Of a stretch of 64,000 bases of DNA, positions 11,560 through 23,500 are shown one piece after another. The notes below the pieces were generated by a model. It was not told where the DNA came from. It searched no databases and was given only the letters and a program-made list of their open reading frames with translations. Every line of letters begins with the position of its first letter. The first letter of the stretch is position 1. The translations under genes were made by a program, and so were the position numbers. The DNA is from Closterium sp. NIES-65 (taxonomy: Eukaryota; Streptophyta; Zygnematophyceae; Desmidiales; Closteriaceae): positions 62,001 through 126,000 of the forward strand of contig CANXME010002072.1 of NCBI GenBank assembly GCA_948144175.1, in the 5' to 3' direction.

Positions 11560-14500
11560 GTCCTGCGCGAGGTACTGAGCGTGCTGAGCCTGGTGGTGCT
11601 GGGTCTGGGGGCACTGAGACTGGGGATGCTGAGCCTGGGGGTGCGGAGACTAGGGGTGCTGAGCCTGGGGGTGCGGAGACTGGGGGTGCTGAGTCTGGGG
11701 GTGCTGAGTCTGGGGGTGTGGAAACTTTGGGTGCTGAGCCTGGAGGTGCTGCGACTGGGGGTGCTGAGCTTGGGGGTGCTGAGACTTGGGGTGCAGAGAC
11801 TGGGGGTGCTGAGCCTGGTGGCGCTCCCTCTTCACAGCAGTTGCGTGAGTGGTACTCCCAGCGCTACAGCCTCCGTCGTGGGACTACTAGAGCTGGGGGG
11901 TCTGCTGGATTCGGGGCTGGTGGCCCCGCAGGTGTAGTGCCGCAGCTAGAGCCTCCCTCCCCTCAGCGGCTACGTGAGTGGTACGCTCGGCGCTGCAGCC
12001 TCAGGAGAGGAGATCCTGGAGTTGAGGTACCGCCAGCTGGAGGCCCTGCTGCTGGTGCTGGTGCTGCTGGAGGTGTTGCTGGTGCTGCTGGAGGTCCTAG
12101 AGCTGCTGGAGGTGCTGCTGGTGCTGCTTGAGGTCCTGGAGCGGCTGGAGGTGCTGCTGGTGCTACTGGAGGTTCTGGAGCTGCTGCAGGTGCTGCCGGT
12201 GCTGCTGGAGGCTCTGGAGCTGCCGGAGGTGCTGCTGGTGCTGGTTCGGCTGGAGGTTCTGGTGCTGTCTCTGCTGCTTCTGGGGGCACTTCACGGCCGC
12301 GACCGTACTTCGTTCCGCTCCTTCAGCAGGTTCTTGGTCAGATGCCTCCTCCTAGTCCTCCTCCCTCCTTAGAGTGTCCTTCGCCTGTCGAGTCGCAGTC
12401 CCAGCTCCCGCCTACCTTGCCACTTCCTGGTCCTTCTCCCTACACTGGTCCGACAGGCGGTCTTACAGAGCATCATGAGTCTGAGTCTTGTCCTGTGTCG
12501 CCTGTGTCTCGTCCTGTGTCACATGTTTGTGCTGCTCGCACTAGTCGCCGTGGTCACCGTGAGCGTCCTCCACCTGTGCCTGGCACACACTTTATGACTC
12601 TGCGTCCTTCCACTGCTCCACAGCGTGTCCCTCTGCCGTCTCCTCGTGAGTCCTCTCTTCCTGTCCTTGCTGACCCGGAGTCTGACTCTCTTCGTGCTGC
12701 CAGTCCTACTGTCACGCGTCTCCTGGCCACTACTGTCACTAACCCTTCCTTTGAGTCTGCTGGTGCGTCTACCCTAGTTGCTGAGCTTGTCGACTTTGCT
12801 GCTCGCTGTCGTCTAGACTACGCTGCGAGTCTTGTTGCTGAGTCTGAGTCTGTCTGTCCTCCGTCCGTCGATGGTGAGTGTGCTCTAGGCGCGGACGTCC
12901 TTGAGGACAGATAGGAGGACCTTGAGTGTCTTGCAGCCGTTGCGTCTCATCTCGTTTCAATGCTGATTGCCCCTGAGGGAGACCCGGATGCTCCAGACAT
13001 CCCGACCCCGCGCTCTTACGCTGAGGCGATCGCGGGTGAGTACTCCTCTCAGTGGCAGTCAGCCATGGACGCAGAGATGGCATCCTGGAAGTCCACAGGC
13101 ACTTTCGTCGATGAGGTTCCCCCACCTGGGGCGAACATCGTCAGTGGCATGTGGATTTTCAGGGTGAAGCGGCCGCCGGGTTCTCCGCCTGTCTTCAAGG
13201 CTCGTTACATTTCTCGAAGCTTCAGTCAGCAAGAGGGAGTAGACATCTTTCAGACCTTCTACCCCACCCCGAAGATGACCACTCGTCGGGTGCTACTGCA
13301 TGTTGCTGCTCAGCGTGACTACGAGCTTCATTCTCTTGACTTCAGCACAGCTTTCTTGCAGGGCAGCCTGCATGAGGAGATCTGGCTGCGCCGCCCTCCT
13401 GGTTTCACTGGGTCGTTTCCTCCTGGTACCCAGTGGAGCCTCCGACGGCCGGTCTACGGTCTCCGCCAAGCGCCACGTGAGTGGCACGACACACTGAGGA
13501 CTACTCTTGCGGCACTTGGTTTCGCGCCTTCTACTGCTGACCCGTCGCTGTTTCAGCGCACCGACACTTCGCTGCCGCCGTTCTACATCCTGGTGTACGT
13601 CGACGACTTGGTCTTTGCCACTGCTGACACTGAGGCTCCGCCCACGTGAAGTCGGAGCTGCAGAAGAGACACACGTGGACAGACTTGGGTGAATTGCGCA
13701 GCTATCTTGGCTTGCAGATCACCCGGGACAGAGCACGCCGCACCATCACACTGACTCCGTCACACATGGTAAAGCAGGTCCTTCAGCGCTTCGGCTTCAC
13801 CTGGTCCTCAGCACAGGCCACTCCTCTGGTTGTAGGTCACTCGCTCTCAGCTCTACCTTCGGATGAGTCCGTAGAGCCGAGTGGTCCTTACCCAGAGCTA
13901 GTTGGTTGCCTCATGTACCTGGTGACTTGCACTCGTCCTGACCTAGCATACCCTCTTGGCCTTCTGGCCCGCTACGTGGCTCCTATCAGGCACCGAAAGG
14001 TGCACTGGGATGTTGCAAAGAGGGTATTGCGCTACTTGTACAGTACATCGGGCATGGGGCTCGTGCTTGGAGGAGGGAGCTTAGTTGTTCTCACTGGGCA
14101 CTCAGACGTTTCTTGGGTTGACTACCAGGCTACTCAGCGATCGTCACAGGGTTACACCTTCAGACTTGGATCTGGTTCAGTTTCTTGGCGTTCTACTCGC
14201 TCGTCTTCTGTTCTCAGCTCGAGTTGTGAGGCTGAGATTTACGCCACAACCATGGCTGCACAGGAGCTACGCTGGCTCACCTACGTGCTGACCGACTTGG
14301 GAGAGCGGCCTAGTTCTCCTCCAGTGCTGTATGTCGACAACAAGACTGCCATTGCCTTGTGTGAGGAGCACAGACTGGAGCACAAAAGGAAGTAGATCGC
14401 TCTCCGTTACTTTCTGGCTCGAGAGCTGCAGCAGCGCGGTCAGCTTCGTCTGTGTTACGTGGCCACACAGGCCAACACCGCTGATATATTCACCAAGGCA

Positions 14501-14570
14501 CTTCAGCCTGGTGATCATCAGGGCTTCTGCACTTTGCTGGGGCTGGTGCCCACTTTTCCTCACTTGCTGT
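11560..14570 (+). pseudogene. Copia B partial pol (fossil)
   Basis: A repetitive linker (GAEPGGAETGGAE-type, then alanine/glycine-rich) is followed by reverse transcriptase at about 13080-13680 (KRPPGSPPVFKARY, the LHSLDFSTAFLQG region and a YVDD box), then RNase H at about 14220-14500 ending in the copia ANTADIFTKAL-like motif. The sequence is close to the same region of copia D. Several breaks are present. Confidence 0.8.
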
Positions 14571-14801
14571 AGGCTTTGCCTGTTCTGTGATCTCTATATA
14601 TGTATACCTGCCTGTTTGCTTTGCTAGGTTTAGATCACCTTGCTGTTTGTGTTGCATAAATGCCTCTGCATGTGAACTGGCCATGTGGCCCTTTACATGT
14701 GTTCAGAGTGTGTGGTGACGTTGTGATCCACCCTGAGCTTGTTTGCCTTTCTTCACTGGTCTTGTAACCCCTTGCTCTCCCCCACTTTGCCTATGGGGGT
14801 G

Positions 14802-14929
14802 TGTCAAACATTATTTATGTGTTATTGCTGTGTAGGCTATAGTGGGTTAGCCTTTAGGGGGTACACAACTCTAGGGTTTCACACTTGTACTCAAATGTTT
14901 CATAGTTCAATCACTTCTTGTTTCTGACA
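14802..14929 (+). repeat. 3' LTR of copia B
   Basis: 128 bp, about 96% identical to 11043-11170. It is preceded by the CTATGGGGGTG purine tract and followed by the GCTCG target copy. Confidence 0.92.
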
Positions 14930-15002
14930 GCTCGGCGAGACGCTGCACGATGCCTACCTTAAGCGACGTCGTCGCGATGCCATTCCTCAATCCCGTCACT
15001 AA
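14930..15002 (+). pseudogene. Harbinger transposase, last codons after copia B
   Basis: Continues the frame interrupted at 11042: basic residues LHDAYLKRRRRDAI and a stop at about 15000-15002. The basic tail fits the C-terminus of a nuclear transposase. It overlaps, on the opposite strand, the 3' end of the Myb-like gene. Confidence 0.55.
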
Positions 15003-16285
15003 GGTCGGCATTGGCATGAAGCTCGCTGCCGTCACGGCGGTCACGCCAACCGTCGTCGTCACCGTGGCGCGTTCCCGAGAAGTGAAGCGAATGGCTGGTC
15101 TGCGACTGCTGCGTCGCCATCCACTCTCGAATAACCCCGGTAATTTGAGCGACGCCATCAGCCGAGCACTGCTTGAGAGTGTCGGATAAGAGTTGGGTGG
15201 CAGCCATCGTGGCTGTGTCGTTCACCCTACGACGAGCACTGAGCGGGGTGCTACGCACTAAAAACAAGACAAGGAGATAGGCGGTATTATAGGCGGCTGT
15301 TGATGTATATGTGTATGAATGTTTTTTAGTAAAACGTAATCATACTAAAGGCGTGGTGTAGACAGAGTCTTGTTACATGCAGAGAATGAGAAGGGTCGGA
15401 TAACTTACTCGTTGTGGCTATAGCATCAGTCTTGGCAGGCGTGGGGACTTTGAGCCCGGGGTCGACGTTGACCTCAACCGCACCGCCGCCGTCCACGGCA
15501 TGCGGCTCCGCGGCTGCCGTGTCCTTATAAAAAAGGACCATCCACTCCCACCACGGCGGCTTAATTACTGTCGCCCCTCCAGATGCGGATTCGCCCTTCT
15601 CGACTTGTTTCCACAAGGCCTTCAGCCGCTTCCACTGGTTGGTGCAGGCCGTTTCATTGCGATTCCAATCAGGGTGTTGCAGTTTAATGTGCTCGATAAG
15701 CCGGAGCCAGTACTGTGACCCCTGTTTACCCGTCATCTACTGAAGTTCTTCCTTGGTGAACCAACGCGCGGCCACGAGAATGGTAGACTCTTTGGCCGAC
15801 CACTCCGGGCGTTGGCCTTTCTGCGCGATACCGCTCAAGGCAGCTTCGGCGGTCGTCTCTGTCTCGGCAACAGCCTTGCCGTTACGCTTCACCCTGCCGC
15901 GCTGTTTCGGTGGAGCTCCGCTTAAGGACGCAGTGGCGGCGGCATCCGTGGTCTCTTCGGTAGGGCCGTTGTACTGGGCGTCCCCGTGCCATGCTGCGAC
16001 GGGATCGTCGCCATCAGATCCGCCCTCCAATTCGTCGTCGTCAGTATCCTTTTCTGGGTACTCCTCATCGGTGTCGTAGTCAGGAGGAATAGGACCGCAC
16101 CTGCGGTGCGGGTTGACCACAGATTGCGCTGGCGTTGTTACGCTTGACTGCACATTACGCAGAGGCTTAGAGGTAGGTCTTCCTGCGGCTATTTCCGCAT
16201 TCATCCACCTAATGTAAGCTAAATCGTCCGGTCGCCATGCTGGCTCCTCTGTTGCTCCGACATTGCCCTTGCGTTTGCAGGCCAT
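14959..16285 (-). CDS. Harbinger-type Myb/SANT-like protein
   Basis: From M at 16285: an acidic N-terminal region (DYDTDEEYPEKDTDDDELEG), a basic KQRGRVKRNGK stretch, then a Myb/SANT-like fold whose tryptophans are visible (RPEWSAKEST, YWLRLIEHIK, NQWKRLKALWKQ). An in-frame TAG lies inside the domain, directly before MTGKQGSQYW at 15736, so the copy is a pseudogene unless the stop is read through. A GTAAGT donor follows the SAT-type linker near 15405, and a probable last exon runs from about 15258 to 14959 (STPLSARRRVND, ending EEWHRDDVA). In PIF/Harbinger elements such proteins bind the ends and import the transposase. It converges on the transposase and overlaps its 3' end by about 45 bp. 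Confidence 0.6.
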
Positions 16286-17515
16286 GCTAAGGAAGCGTTG
16301 GCTAAACGAATGACGAGCTGTCGGGTCTTGTCGGGTTTGTTATGTAGCTGTGAAACACCTCCATTCTCTGTTTGGATTTGTGATTGTTTGTTTGTGAGTG
16401 CGCCGGGTAAGTTTTGTACGTGCAGGCAAGACATGGCAGGATTGTGCGCGAATGTTTTGCCGCGTGGCGGCAAAACACCCAATGTTTTATACAAATCGTG
16501 CAAAAATGGCACGTTGGAGCGTGCATCACGATGGCCGTGTCACCATCGTGCACAATTTAGTGTGCCGGCAGTCTGACACTTTCGACGATTCGAGCCGGTG
16601 TTACTGCCGTGCACTGGTGAGTCAGCACGTTCGTGCGATGCAATGCGACTGCTCTCATTCGTGCGCATTTTCGATATTGGGCTGACAAGAGGTGTTATAC
16701 AACGTTGACCACAATGTTTTTACTATCTGATATGAGGAAGCTCTGATAGGGGGCCGTAGGAACACGCCCTGATTGATATTGTAACTGTGTAATCGTCTGG
16801 GGAAATCCCATCTAACGTCAGCTAAAGCTGAGATTGGTTGGTGGCTATTACGATATGGAAGGAAAATGCCCAGTGCGAAGGACAGTGGTACTGTAGCAAG
16901 GCCTTGGCTGGGTGTGTCTGTACATTAATGAAGGTGACTTGAGTGAATTGGAGAATGGGGAGAGGACTAGCAAGTGCACTTGGCTCAAACACAGTAGCCT
17001 ACAAAAGCGCTGTGCTGTGGCAGCAGCAGGGTGGTGCAATAAATGAAGCATTTTACAGGAGACAACGCAAGCAAGGGGCAATGTGTTATGCAATCCAGCA
17101 GCAAGGCTAAGGCCGAGAGGCACGGTCAGCTTTCAAGGTGGCTGTGTCAGCGGGTGGGAAAAGGCAAGTAAAAAAAGGCAAAGGGGAGAAAACAGAGGAG
17201 GAAGAGTAGGGTGGGTGGCTGGATGAATGCGTGAGTGCTGGTGATGGCAGCAGCAGGTGCTGCAAGAGACTAGATGCAAGTGAGGGTTGTGTGTGCTGTG
17301 CAGCACCAATGCTGGTGGCACAACCATGTTCTGCTTGACACACTCTGTTGCACAATAGCAGTGCTGACACATCACTTTGAAGCTGGGATCACTGTATTAG
17401 AATGGAAGCATTGGGTGAAAGGAATTTTGCCTGCAACTATTGAAGGGCATAAGGGCTGAGAGGAGGAAAAGCCTACAGAGTGTGGGCAAGACACAGGCTG
17501 GCAGGCTGAGGGGGG
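16286..17515. other. Intergenic: Harbinger right flank and BSL 3' side
   Basis: Up to about 16700 this is probably Harbinger 5' flank of the Myb-like gene; it contains a perfect hairpin at 16454-16476 and a second weaker palindrome near 16524-16552 (CACGATGG...CCATCGTG). From about 16700 to 17515 it is the 3' side of the BSL gene, probably UTR plus spacer. No coding region is supported. Confidence 0.5.
16454..16476. repeat. Perfect hairpin, 10-bp arms
   Basis: GTTTTGCCGC, loop GTG, GCGGCAAAAC. It lies about 170 bp upstream of the Myb-like start and could be a subterminal feature of the transposon. Confidence 0.6.
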
Positions 17516-20500
17516 CTAAATAAAGGCGAGGGAGTTGCGGTCGTTGCCTGCTTGCGGTCGGCCCCTTGTTGGAGTGGGTGGCCGTTGTGAGTTGAGCTCC
17601 TGCAGGCATCACACACGGTAACAGGGCAGGGTGGGGTGGCGTGGGGAAGGGGGGGCGGGAGGGGGGAGAAGGGGGGAGAAGGGGAAGAAAAGAGGGGAGA
17701 AGCGGGGGAGGAAAGGGGAGAAGGGGGGGGAGAAGAGGGGAGGAAAAAGGGGGGAGAAGGGGGAGAAAAGGGAGGGAGAGGGGGGAGGAAGGTTACAGCC
17801 ATTGACGGAAAGCTCGTAGTGTAAACAGCATGAGCGGCACAATATGAGACATGCGATAAACGTAGCAGTCGAGCAGGGCGAAAGAAAAAATCGAGTTGGG
17901 CAGAGGTGATTCCTGAAAGAAAGGGCATGGGTTGGAGGGCATCCCAGGGGCGAGGGTGGGAACATGTCAGTGAAAACAAAAGGCAGGAAGATGTGAGAAG
18001 CACAAAAGCCACTCACTGCCATCCACATGTCATCCTGGTCATCAGACGAGTTGGCCGGGTTGGTGGGTGTTGTCATGACATGCATACTTGATGTGGAGGT
18101 AACAAACACGGGAGGTGTAGGGAGTCGGGTGTTAGAAGCACAAGCCACTCACCTGCATCCACGTGTCATCCTGGTCATCAGACGAGTTGGCGGGGTTGCC
18201 GGTGGGCGGTAGCGGGTGGATCATCTTGGGGAAGACGACGAGGTCCCTCCCCAGCACCAGGATGGCGCCAGCGTTGTTGGCCGTGCCTGCACAGTCCATG
18301 CCAGGTGATAGTGTGAGAGAAGGGAGGAGGGCCAGGTCCAGATATTAGTATATGTCATGCTATAGAATGAGAAAACCATGGGACTTGAAAGAGGGAAAAA
18401 AATATCACAGCAGCACTGACCGCAGTAGTTGGTGGCGGAGAAGAGTATGATGAGGTGGCCTCCTGTGAAACAGAGATGTGGCAGCACTCACCCCAACAGC
18501 ACTCATCGCCACACCACTCACTCCAGCACCAATCACAGCAGCACTGCTCCCACAAGCATCACCCAAAGAAGCGCCACTGACCGCAGTAGTTGGTGGCGGA
18601 GAAGAGCGTGATGAGGTGCCCCCCTGCAAAGCGCTCAAAGCCGTCCATGACACACTCGTGTGCGCGAATGATGAGCTGCAGGTCGTTGGTGTGACAGAAC
18701 TCCATCACTCGGTCAGGCTGGAGGGGAGGGGAGGGGAGAGGGGGGAGGGGAGAGGGGAGAGGGGAGAGGGGAGAGGGGAGAGGGGAGAGGGGAGAGGGGA
18801 GAGGGGAGAGGGGAGAGGGGAGAGGGGAGAGGGGAGAGGGGAGAGGGGAGAGGGGAGAGGGGAGAGGGGAGGGGAGTGGGAGGAGGGGAGAGGAGGGAGG
18901 TGTTGGATTGGTGAGATTTGAAAACCTTGTTGCATGTGGAATGATGAGCTCCAGGTCGTTGGTGTGACAGAACTCCATCACTCGATAAGCCCGGGGTGGA
19001 GGAGGGACGGAAGAGGTGAAGGTTCCAGGGAAGGGCGGGGAGAGCGGACGGGAGGGGAGTGGGGAGTGGAGGCGAGAAGAGGACCAGGTGTTGGGAGGAA
19101 GGAGGACCAAGCATAGGCGGCATGGGACAGGAAATCTGAGCACGAGGAGTGCAAGGAGAGGAGAGCGTTGGACTAGAGGAGCGGAGGGGAGGAGTAGAGG
19201 AGGAGAGTAGGAAAAAGAGAAAACGAGCAAGCAAGGAGAAGAGGACAAGACGAGCGGAGGAGGGGCAAAGAGGATGAGAGGAGAGGAGAAGAGGAGAGGG
19301 GACATGAGGAGAGAATGGAAGGAGTGATGAGACGGGGGGAGAGCAGGGGCAAGGCCGAGAGGCTCACCCCAAAGGTGACGAGGCCTGGTCCTCTGGCGTT
19401 GGGTTGCAGGCCCTCTATGCTGTCGTTCTCCGTGGGATCCGACCTGTGGGTCAGGAGGGGTGAGAGCATGTGTCCGAGTGAGAGAGGATCCGTCTGTGCG
19501 GGGCATGTGTGTGTGAGTATTCACGCCCTTTGGCGTTGGGTTGCAGACCCTCTATGCTGTCGTTCTCCGTGGGATCCGACCTGTGAGACGAGGGGTGAGA
19601 GCATATGTGTGAGAAAGCCAGTGGGTAGTAGTGTGTGTGTGGAAGTGAGTATGCGTGAGTGCGAGAGAGTGGGTATAAGTGTATGTAAGGCCTCGAGCAC
19701 ACACTGGAGCAAGTCCAGAACCATTGAGCCTGCTTCCATGGTGATGGGGCGCTTGAGCTCCTCGATCTGCGACACGTGCTGGATGGACCCAAGTGTAAGA
19801 GCTGACACATTGACTCGCCACACAAGGTCCCCCACAGAGCCCCACACAGCACATGGTCCCCCACAGAACCCCACAGAGCCCCACACAGCACATGGTCCCC
19901 CAACACACCACAGCAGGTCCATGAGCACCATGGATCCGGCCTCCATGGTGATGGGGCGTTTGAGCTCTATGACACACTGACTGACAGAGCAGGCAGACGA
20001 GGTATCACCCAGTGCCCCGACTCACCACAGCAGGTCCATGAGAACCATCGACCCAGCCTCCATGGTGATGGGGCGTTTGAGCTCCTCGATCTGCGACACG
20101 TGCTGAATGGAGCGCCCTATACCCCCGTGCATGCACAGGATCTTGTGCTCTATGAGTGCTGCTAGGGGCAGCCAGTTGAACAGCTGGTTGATGCGATGCC
20201 ACGCCCATATGCCCCCCTCCTCGCCCTGCAGGGGTTTTATGGTGGTAATGGGGGGAGTGTGGAACCCAATGAATGAGAAGGAAATGATTGGCTAGGTCAA
20301 TCCACACAGTATGTCTCACAAGCATAGTACACTGGCAATAGGATGGGTGCAGTCACATTGCGGTGCACAATCTTTGCACAGGTTACATCAGCCATGCATC
20401 AAACACGGTGACATGGACCGCACTGCACCACTCACCATGCGTTCGATGCACTCCATTCGGAAGCCAAAGAGAGCATTGATGTCTGCCGCCTCGTGATTGC

Positions 20501-23500
20501 CTCGAATCAGATGCACGTTGCGCGGGAACTCAATCTGGGTAGGGGGGAGGGAGGGGAGGGGAGGGGAAGAAAGGGAGGCATGAGAGAGGAGGAGAAAGTG
20601 CAGTACACGAGAATCAGATGCACATTGCACGAAAACTCAATCTGGAATGGAGGCGAGGAAGGGGAATAAAGGGAAGTGTGAGAGGATAGGAGTAGATGCA
20701 GTGTACAAGAATCAGATGTGCGTTGCTCGGGTACTCAATGTGGGGTAGGGGGGAGGGAATTCAGGGAGAATGGCAGTTCAAGAGGAAATGCGGTGTAAGA
20801 GATTCAGGATTTCGTACTAGCAAGCAGCGGATAAACGAGCGGTAGAAAGATTGAAACCCTGCGACCCACATCCATGCAGCCATCCCCCAACCATGCTATC
20901 CATCGATCCCCCATCCATACACGTTCCCCACATGGTGTGAGTTCCCTGCATCACCTTGAGTGCGAGCAGCAGGATAATTGTTTCGAGGCTGTGCTGGCCC
21001 CTGTCCACGTAATCTCCCAGGAATAGGTAGTCGATGTACCTGGTGGGAGGGGGGGGAGGGGAAGAGACAGTAGGGATAGTGAGGAGAGGAACGGAGACAA
21101 AGCCAGTGAGGGACTGAAGAGCGGAGAGCGGAGGCACTGCGCTGCCCCCTGTCCATATAGTCGCCAGGAAAAGGTATTCTATGTACCTGGTGGGGGTTGG
21201 GAGGAGAGCGGATGGAGGGGGATGGGGGAACGGGGGAAGATAAGGGTAGCGAGGGAGTGGAACGGGGATTCCGAGGCACGGTGCTGTGCTGGTCCCTGCC
21301 CATGCAGTCGCCCAGGAAAAGGTAGTCTATGTACCTGGTGAGGGGGGGGGAGGGAGGAGAGGGCAGGAGAGCACAGCACGGAACATATGTGCAGTGAGGA
21401 TGAGAGGGAGTGAGGTGTGGAGGGCAGAGGCGCGGTGCTGCGCTGGCCCCCCACATGGCCCGCCTGATGGTCGCATCCCTGCACCGCCACATCCCTGCAG
21501 CAGCACCAGCGGAGGGTGGCACTGTGTTGTGTTCAGGCACTCACGCGATGTCGCCGGCAGTGGAGGGCGAGCCGTACTCGTCAAAGAGGCGCATGAGGTC
21601 GCCAAACTGCCCGTGCAGGTCGCCAAAGATCTTCACTGGCGCCCGCACCTGCCACATGACACGATGGGGGGGGAGGTGGGGGGGAGGTTAAAGGGGGGAG
21701 AGACATGGGGGGAGATAGGGGAGGAGACACGAGGGATACACAGGATTTGTGGCAAGGAGAGCTCGCTGGGTGACAAGTCAAACCAAGGGGCTGATGGCCG
21801 CATTATTGGCAGAAGCACCCAGATACACGCCTAATGGGAAGGTACACTTTTTTCTCATAACCTTTGTTGCTCTTTCTCACCTGCAGCACGGAGGGTTCGT
21901 TCTTGAAGTGCGTCTCAGCGAGGTCACAGAGCTCCACCACGCCGTGCATGTCAAGCCCCACCCGTACCCTACCGGACCCACCCTCCCCCACATTACATTA
22001 CCAGCAGCACACATACGCCTGATACTCCCTCAGCCTGGACCTGGACCCACACTCCCAGTCGTACCTGCAGCACGGAGGGTTCATTCTTGAAGTGTGTCTC
22101 AGCGAGGTCACAGAGCTCCACGACGCCATGCACGTCCAGAAAGAACTGCCGACTCACCGGAGGCTTCCACCCCCTCGGCTTCAACAGCGTTTGCAATACC
22201 TGCAGCCAGCCAGGGGCAGACGGGGGGAGGGTGAAGTGGAGGATGTGGTGTGTGTGTCTGTGAGTGAACGATTTGATTGCGAGTGAACGTCATAATCTGC
22301 AAATACCCCAGTATACCTTTTTTTCCCTCCCCTCTCCTGCGCCCCTGTCCCACCACCCTTTTCTCCTGGCCTGCTTCTCACCTTCTTATGCACGCCCTGG
22401 ATGGACATCTGCCTGTCCAGCAGGCGTCTGTGAGCCTGCACGCCGTCAGGGCTGTAGCTGATGCAGCGGTGCACTTACTTGGAGCTGCACAAACTAGCAG
22501 CCTCCTGCCTACTCTACCCTCACCCAACCCCCGCTCTCCCCCCCACTCCCGCCCCTCTCACCCCACACACACCTTCTTATGCACGCCCTGGATGGACATC
22601 TGCCGGTCCAGCAGGCGTCGGTGCGCCTGCACGCCATCGGGGCTGTAGCTGATGCGGCGGCCCTCATTCTCAAAGTGCTCTATGGACAGCTGGCGCACCA
22701 AGCCCCCCAGGTTGTTGCCGCCTGGGTCTGCTGATACCACCACCTGAGGGGAGGAAGAGGGAGAGAGGGACAAGGGTAGATGTCAAATGGGGGGGGAAAG
22801 CAGGAGACGGGAGGGGGAAGGGTAGCGGGAATTGGAGAGAGAGACGTACGTTGACATACCAATGGAAATGAAAACTGCGAGGAAAAAGTAAAGCTGCACA
22901 GTCAAGCAGACAGCGGAAAAACGAGTGGGGCGGTGTGGGTGAAAGGGGGGAAGAGGGAAAGGGTGCATTGAAATGGGGGGGTTGGGAAGGGGTTAGGGTT
23001 GGGGAAGGAAAGGGAAGGAAAGTAGAGCAGAGGGCTAGCGGGGGCTGGCAGCACTTACAGCGCGGTGATGCAGGCGCACGCCGCCCTTGAAGTCGGGAGT
23101 GTCACTCCTGCCGTCGTCGCTGTGGCTGGTGAGGCTGGACGTGCTGGGGTGCAGCCCGTCGCTGCTGCTGTCGTCCGCATCCCCCTCCTCGTCTTCCTCC
23201 TCCTCCTCCTCGTTGCTACCCCCCGCCCCGCCCCTTCCTGGCACGCCCCCCCTGCCGTTGAAGGACACCCCATCCGCGCCCTCCTCACCACTGGGTGGAT
23301 CGGACGAAAAGAGGAGGGGGTGGGGGGTCGGGAGAAAAAAGAAGAGGCGGGGGAGGGGAGGGTTGGCGGGAAAATGCGGGGTAGAACATGGGGAAGACAT
23401 TTGAGTTGACTCAATAAGCGCCCCTCCCTGGCACGGCCCCCCTGCCGTTGAAGGACAGGCCATCCGCGCCCTCCTCGGCACTGGGGACGTCGTGGGGGGG

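Larger units (their letters stand above)
11043..14929 (+). mobile_element. Ty1/copia LTR element B, small derivative
   Basis: A 3.9-kb plus-strand element with 128-bp LTRs (TGTCA...TGACA) that differ at about 5 positions, so it is the oldest of the three copia copies. A 5-bp target duplication GCTCG flanks it (11038-11042 and 14930-14934). The TGGTATCAGAGC primer site follows the 5' LTR and a CTATGGGGGTG purine tract precedes the 3' LTR. Only the linker, reverse transcriptase and RNase H half of the polyprotein is recognisable; Gag and integrase are not. It is broken, with several breaks, and would depend on other copies. Confidence 0.92.
10494..16700. mobile_element. PIF/Harbinger DNA transposon remnant
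   Basis: Two convergent genes typical of PIF/Harbinger elements remain: the C-terminal part of a DDE_Tnp_4 transposase on plus (10734-11042 continuing at 14930-15002) and a Myb/SANT-like protein on minus (16285 to about 14959). The left part of the transposase is missing, because copia A abuts the element at 10493. Copia B is inserted inside the transposase. The right terminus is not defined; 16700 is an estimate, and I could not find a terminal inverted repeat pair or the 3-bp target duplication. Confidence 0.7.

Noticed and set aside
18718-18895. Possible CRISPR-like array
   Set aside because: Direct tandem 6-7-bp satellite without spacers, in a eukaryotic intron.
18705-18935. Pro/Leu/Ser repeat frames and plus-strand GERGEGRGERGE frame
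   Set aside because: Translation of the (GGGAGA)n satellite in a BSL intron.
19409-19980. Second and third versions of phosphatase sequence taken at first as a second BSL gene
   Set aside because: Each is only an exon edge of 40-90 bp in the intron beside the real exon; no second full set of exons exists.
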